Positions 61,001-64,000 of a DNA stretch of 64,000 bases are shown one piece after another. Within the stretch, counting starts at the first letter, position 1. Each line of letters opens with the position of its first letter. The notes under the pieces are model-generated. The model worked only from the letters and a program-made list of their open reading frames with translations. It did not search any database and was not told where the DNA came from. Source of the stretch: Aporrectodea caliginosa (taxonomy: Eukaryota; Annelida; Clitellata; Crassiclitellata; Lumbricidae); assembly GCA_020284085.1 (NCBI GenBank), contig JACEVL010000800.1:517001-581000 (forward strand), written 5' to 3'. The position numbers and the translations under genes were made by a program.

Positions 61001-63904
61001 AATTTTTTTACCCTATCTGCCTAGTCCCCGGTGCCGCCGCCATCCGCCGCGAGCGAAGAGACATCGATCCACAGTCGGCGAGAAGCACATATAGAAAGAA
61101 AATAGATTTTAAAAGAATTCAATGAATTAGATTCAATCCAGCGAAGTTCACCGTATCATTTCGATTTCTTCGTCCTTCTCCTGAAGTCGTTTCTCGACCT
61201 CCTCCTTGGCGTTCAGTATTTCCGTCTGCGAACGAGCCACCTTTCCAGACTCCTGTGTCAGGGCAGCTTCTGCCTCCTCCAGTGACCCCTGGATCTCTTC
61301 CTTCTCCATCTCCATCCTTTTCAGCGCCTTCTCCATGTCCATGATCTTGCGGTTGATCTCTCCGACCTGGTCGATCAACTGCTGAACTTCATCTGCACCA
61401 AAACAACATTAATGACGATCAATAATTACTAACTGAAGATCAATGTAAATTTATGTGGAAATTAGTTTCTTCAGCTTAGCCAGTTGACTGGATACTAAAA
61501 GAATCCTCTCATCTTTTGCAAGTGTGATATACACGGTGATTCAATAAAAAACGTCCCCTGCATATTTCACTGTAACTCCGTCAAATGTCATGCTATGTGA
61601 AAGAAATTTTAAAGGAAGACAGAGGAGTTATTTCTAAACATTAGGAAATTTAAAGTTTATGTTCAAATTGACCCCCTTTGGAAGCTACGCATGCGCGAAG
61701 ACGAGTAGGCCACTGTTTGACTGATTCATCAATGATGCGCTGATCCATTTCGTCACATGCCTCCACAATTCGACTTTGCAACTCACTGACATCACATATT
61801 CGAGATCTGTAGACCTTCTCTTGCATGACACTCTATATCTTATAGTCCACTGGATTTAAATCAGGGCTGTTGGGTGGCCACAAAGTAGGCGAGATGAAAT
61901 CAGGTGCTTCAGTTTCCAGTAACGCAACAGTGTCCCGCGCTGTGCGCAGGAGCGCTATCCTGCTGGAAGATGAAATACTCATCGGTAATGTCACGAATGT
62001 CTGGTAAAAGGCCCTGTTTTAGTAGAACATCTATGTAATATTGTCCATTGACCTTAACGCCCGGTTCGATTAAATGAATGTTCGTACGACCGTGTGCAGA
62101 GACAGATACCATAGGCATAAGGGATTTAGCCTACTGAAAGTTGGTCGAGTTCGCAAAAGACGATTTGCTGGAACGTCCCTCTTCCTTGTACCGGCGGATA
62201 CGTAAATTCTATCATTCTGATTGTTACTGGGTGCTGCTACAGTAAACAGTTTCTCATCAGTGAACCAGATGAAATTGACTAAGCTTGCAGGATACAAACG
62301 CAGTATAGCTGACGGGAATCTTGTTGGAATCTTGCTTGTTTGTTGGCTTCTGTGAGTTCTTGAGCGCGCCGTTTCTTTAAACATCGCAAATGTAAATCAT
62401 TCTTAACAATTCTCCAAACTGATGTCTGACTGATTCCTGTTTCTCGAGCAATTTGTCTCTGCGAACGATGCGTTTGGGGCAAATCTTCCTGGCTGAGTAG
62501 GCTACCAGCGATTCAACCTGTTCAACATTGTCGGCTGTTGTGGCAGTCCGAGGGCGGCCGCTGCCTGGTTGACGATGAAACGACCCAGTTTTATCGATCT
62601 TGGAAAGCAGAGCCTTTAATCCACCAAGTTTCGGTTCTTTATCTGAAAATTCCTTTAAAAAACGTTTTGCACCGTAATTTTTATTCTTTTTTAGAAATGT
62701 TATAGCATGTTTATCTTCTTCGGTAAACACCATTTTGTCGAGATAGTCGTGACGTCATTAGTTTCGTCATTCGCGTTACGTCATTTTGGCTTTGAATGTG
62801 AAACAATTTATGTAGCACTTGGCTAGAGCATCAAGCGTCATTGTTCTGAAATGTCAATAAAATTGATGGTCATCAACATGAGTTATGCTAACTTATGTAG
62901 AGGGACGTTTTTTAATGAATCACCGTGTATAATATATATTTTCATATATATATAATACATATAGTCTATATATATATTTTTTTATATATATATACGATAT
63001 TCAGCTGAGTGCATCGGATTAGTTTGTTCTCATAAGTGAGGTTAACATGATTTTCTTTACGTTTTAGAATCACCAATGAAGCAGATGAGCCACGAAACAA
63101 GGCGACCAAATGAATTAGGTTCTAAACGAAGAAAACCTAAAGACGCGTTTATTTTGTAATCCATTCTTGAAGATTAAACTGTTATCCAAACACTCATATG
63201 TCGATGCGTTGACCAGTATATAATTTATGGAGAATCGAGCCTTCTCCATGGTGGGATGATCAGTGGTCTGGAACGGGCTCCTCCAGGAGCTACGCATGGT
63301 CCTTGGGACTTTTACTTAAGTATTTTTTTGATTAAACTCAAAACTTTACTTTTTGGGCGGGCTGGAGCCGCGAGCGCCTCTGAGTAGTCCCCTTGAAGGG
63401 GCGCTATATAAATTCATGAATGAATGAATTTATTCCTTTATCTATCAATCCATCCATTTATATGACAGTCCACAAAATCTGCCCATTAATCCAATCTGCC
63501 TATTTATTAATCACTCCATTTACTCGACCATGGCTCCATGGATGCATCCAGGATTCCAGTGTTCTGTGCATGCATTTGTCCATCCATCTATCTATCCATC
63601 CATTCATCCATCCATTCAACTACCAGTATCAACCACCCATCTACTGATCCATCCATGTATCCATCCATTTATCCATCCACTTCCTACCGAGTAGATTCTT
63701 GTTGTCCTTCTTGAGTGCTTCGATCGTATCGTGTGCCTCGTCGTATTGGCCCTTCAGCCGGAAGGCTTCCGTTGCCTGGAGCCGACATTCCTTCTGCGAG
63801 TTTTCCAACTCCAGTTCCGTCTCCATGTTGCGCCTTCTCCAGTCCTCGATTACCTTTTCCATCTGCCTCTGTCGCTTCTCCATCTGAACGATTGATGCTT
63901 TGCA
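49970..63904 (-). CDS. Muscle-type myosin II heavy chain, 3' part (rod C-terminus)
   Basis: Six exons on the minus strand join in phase to give about 505 residues of the light-meromyosin coiled coil; the rest of the gene lies beyond 64000. Recognisable class II landmarks: [14 protein letters not shown] (Cys-Ala-Ala-Leu-Asp-Lys-Lys-Gln-Arg region of muscle myosins), [35 protein letters not shown] and [15 protein letters not shown]. The rod packs into thick filaments while the motor domain (not in this window) hydrolyses ATP on actin. The gene is convergent with the FHAD1-like gene. The C-terminal end is uncertain: the last exon stays open into repeat-like sequence. Confidence 0.92.
49975..50085. 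repeat. Dispersed repeat, copy a
   Basis: Resembles 52441-52545 at roughly 70 percent by eye, both including CTCCTCCTTTCT, AGGCTTKGGACTGG and AGTACGAGCAG. It overlaps the open tail of the last myosin exon. Confidence 0.6.
50520..50730. repeat. Low-complexity TTAA/GAAT repeat tract
   Basis: Runs of AATTAATTAATT, ACTTACTTAC and GAATGAATGAAT over about 200 bp in a myosin intron. Confidence 0.9.
50978..51250 (-). CDS. Myosin heavy chain exon, rod (AMQGGKK region)
   Basis: 91 codons, phase 0 both ends, acceptor CTTTCCACAG, donor ACA/GTAGGA. Reads [20 protein letters not shown] and ends [12 protein letters not shown] strong match to the penultimate segment of muscle myosin rods. Confidence 0.95.
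51668..51735. repeat. (GTCT)n microsatellite
   Basis: About 65 bp of CTGT/CTTT repeats in a myosin intron, next to the splice donor of the adjacent exon. Confidence 0.95.
51764..51931 (-). CDS. Myosin heavy chain exon, rod (LAEELRQEQ region)
   Basis: 56 codons, phase 0 both ends, acceptor GTACATCGTAG, donor CAG/GTACAC. Reads [20 protein letters not shown], then [19 protein letters not shown]. Confidence 0.95.
52441..52545. repeat. Dispersed repeat, copy b
   Basis: Partner of the repeat at 49975-50085, in a myosin intron, same orientation. Confidence 0.6.
52952..53405 (-). CDS. Myosin heavy chain exon, rod (largest exon in view)
   Basis: One leading base, 151 codons, acceptor GTATCGTAG, donor CAG/GTTTCG. 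Continuous coiled coil from [20 protein letters not shown] through [20 protein letters not shown] to [12 protein letters not shown], colinear with muscle myosin rods. Confidence 0.96.
53406..55026. other. Myosin intron, left part
   Basis: No exon recognised in 1.6 kb. A minisatellite-like duplication of GGCTCCGTGGGAGTCCAGCATGG-type units (about 54888-54910 and 54952-54975, with a relative near 54832) lies at the right end. Confidence 0.5.
55028..55268. repeat. (GA)n then (GTGA)n microsatellite
   Basis: About 35 bp of GA repeats lead into nearly 200 bp of almost uninterrupted GTGA/GAGT repeats. Frames over it encode only Ser-Leu-Thr-His repeats. It directly abuts the LINE fragment. Confidence 0.97.
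55269..55377 (-). pseudogene. LINE RT fragment, left of the hAT insertion
   Basis: On the minus strand it reads [18 protein letters not shown] and, after stops, [10 protein letters not shown], the region downstream of the RT catalytic core in CR1/L2-type LINEs. The 8 bases 55370-55377 (CCCAGATC) are duplicated on the far side of the hAT. Confidence 0.7.
55378..57340. mobile_element. hAT-like element, 1963 bp, 8-bp duplication CCCAGATC
   Basis: Starts CAGGGCCGTTTTTACC and ends with the complement of CAGGGCCGTTTATAAGG, with further paired GGGCCCCTG blocks inside each end. CCCAGATC flanks both sides (55370-55377 and 57341-57348). No transposase frame. It carries a nested element at 56071-56475 and a GTAAGTAAGTA-type dispersed repeat near 55800. 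Confidence 0.92.
56071..56475. mobile_element. Nested hAT-like MITE, 405 bp, 8-bp duplication ATAGTTGT
   Basis: A perfect 13-bp inverted repeat CAGTGGCGTACCG bounds it, and ATAGTTGT lies directly outside both ends (56063-56070 and 56476-56483). GCCGCCCGGGGCG blocks are near both ends and an 11-12 base C run near 56449. It sits inside the larger hAT. Confidence 0.93.
57349..57610 (-). pseudogene. LINE RT fragment, right of the hAT insertion
   Basis: On the minus strand, frames with shifts match the motif [16 protein letters not shown] near 57425-57475, preceded by a region like GTALxWFxSYL. It is the upstream part of the same LINE copy as 55269-55377. Confidence 0.7.
57696..58579. mobile_element. 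hAT-like element with GAGACC subterminal repeats
   Basis: The right end is the complement of CAGAGTTGGATTGTCTCG; the left end TAGACTTGTATCC is a diverged partner. CTACATTC flanks both ends (57688-57695 and 58580-58587). Blocks of CGAGACCGAGACC occur near 57720-57790 and 58440-58570. Non-coding. Confidence 0.75.
58868..59118. repeat. Long pyrimidine tract
   Basis: About 250 bp almost wholly C/T on the plus strand (CTCCT, CTTCT units). Frames over it encode only Arg/Glu- or Ser/Leu-rich repeats. Myosin intron. Confidence 0.95.
59293..59600. repeat. (GTAT)n microsatellite block
   Basis: Roughly 300 bp of TATG/TACG/AAGT repeats, with a 70-80 bp higher-order repeat (AAGTAAGTATGTAAGTATGT-type blocks recur). 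Non-coding. Confidence 0.95.
59630..59905 (-). pseudogene. LINE C-terminal fragment with 3' tail
   Basis: On the minus strand, a frame ending [16 protein letters not shown] and a stop matches the SFKxxLKxxLF end of LINE proteins. The tail GCCTTTGTGAGGTAGCCGAC and GACGCTATATTAAGTGG is shared with 35740-35812. Confidence 0.6.
60187..60280 (+). repeat. Local duplication
   Basis: Two copies of a segment with CTCTGGCGTKGCGTAAAACCC and GTAAGC, 46 bp apart, in the myosin intron. No function evident. Confidence 0.6.
61152..61392 (-). CDS. Myosin heavy chain exon, rod
   Basis: Two leading bases complete Asp with the preceding exon; 79 codons, two trailing bases; acceptor TGGTGCAG, donor ACG/GTGAAC. 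Reads [20 protein letters not shown], then [18 protein letters not shown] and EKDEEIEMI, colinear with muscle myosin. Confidence 0.95.
61530..62929 (-). mobile_element. mariner-type transposon, about 1.4 kb
   Basis: Terminal inverted repeats TACACGGTGATTCA...AAAAAACGTCCC occur at both ends, each followed outside by TA (61528-61529 and 62930-62931). It lies in a myosin intron, with its transposase on the minus strand like the host gene. Confidence 0.93.
61650..62733 (-). pseudogene. mariner transposase, frameshifted
   Basis: ATG at 62733 begins [22 protein letters not shown] motif and a second helix-turn-helix ([17 protein letters not shown]) follow. The catalytic domain shows [14 protein letters not shown] and SPDLNPVDY, the three acidic positions. 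At least three frame changes and an internal stop (after DYKI) show it is dead. It would end [17 protein letters not shown]. Inverted repeats outlast the gene, so the copy could still be mobilised in trans. Confidence 0.9.
63355..63430 (+). repeat. SINE 3' tail fragment
   Basis: AGCGCCTCTGAGTAGTCCCC and GGGGCGCTATATAAATTCAT, followed by GAAT repeats, match the tail of the SINE at 33421-33712. Myosin intron. Confidence 0.75.
63560..63680. repeat. (ATCC)n microsatellite
   Basis: CCAT/ATCC repeats of about 110 bp with interruptions, just downstream of the splice donor of the rightmost myosin exon. Confidence 0.9.
63688..63904 (-). CDS. Myosin heavy chain exon, rod (rightmost in view)
   Basis: Acceptor CTTCTTAACAG, 72 codons plus one base, donor CTCG/GTAGGA. 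Begins [20 protein letters not shown] and ends [12 protein letters not shown]. The gene continues beyond the window edge; 63905-64000 is intron. Confidence 0.94.
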
Positions 63905-64000
63905 CTGTTAAGAAGACAAGTGATAGTTACAATGTGCCCAACGTTAAACTCATCGACCAATATATAGGGACAGACTTCCTCCTTCTCTACGCTCTACAAT

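Overview
This is a window of animal nuclear genome. Genes are split by many GT-AG introns, the noncoding DNA is AT-rich with many microsatellites, and transposable elements are dense. The sequence alone does not name the species. An FHAD1-type gene, a muscle myosin heavy chain and a Gmr1-like retrotransposon (a lineage described from deuterostomes) together suggest a marine invertebrate deuterostome, with an echinoderm most likely; this is inference.

Layout. At about 1.27-36.46 kb, plus strand, lies a complete FHAD1-like gene. I assembled 25 coding exons with consistent phases, giving about 1281 codons: an N-terminal FHA domain, then a long coiled coil. Its introns hold tRNA-derived SINEs, decayed LINE reverse-transcriptase fragments, hAT-type MITEs with 8-bp target duplications, short TTAA-flanked foldbacks and a pair of TIR elements. 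Intron 9 holds a 7-kb LTR retrotransposon on the minus strand (about 10.8-17.9 kb). It has the unusual domain order gag-protease-integrase-RT-RNase H, has lost the integrase catalytic core in frame, and has LTRs trimmed at both outer ends.

At 38.7-47.9 kb, plus strand, is a second, conventional-order Ty3/gypsy retrotransposon. Its 718-bp LTRs are almost identical and it has a 4-bp target duplication. It carries one frameshift in RNase H and is interrupted in integrase by a 1.8-kb hAT-like element with a perfect 8-bp duplication and a 61-bp palindrome.

At 50-64 kb, minus strand, is the 3' part of a class II (muscle-type) myosin heavy chain gene: six exons of the coiled-coil rod, running off the right edge. 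Its large intron contains a decayed LINE split by a hAT that itself contains a smaller hAT, another hAT with GAGACC-type subterminal repeats, long GTGA and pyrimidine tracts, and LINE tails. The next intron holds a dead mariner with intact inverted repeats and TA duplications.

The two host genes are convergent, tail to tail, with about 13.5 kb between them, mostly the gypsy element. I see no functional link between them. The strongest unusual signals are the integrase-coreless Gmr1-like element with irregular ends and the series of nested, very recent hAT insertions.
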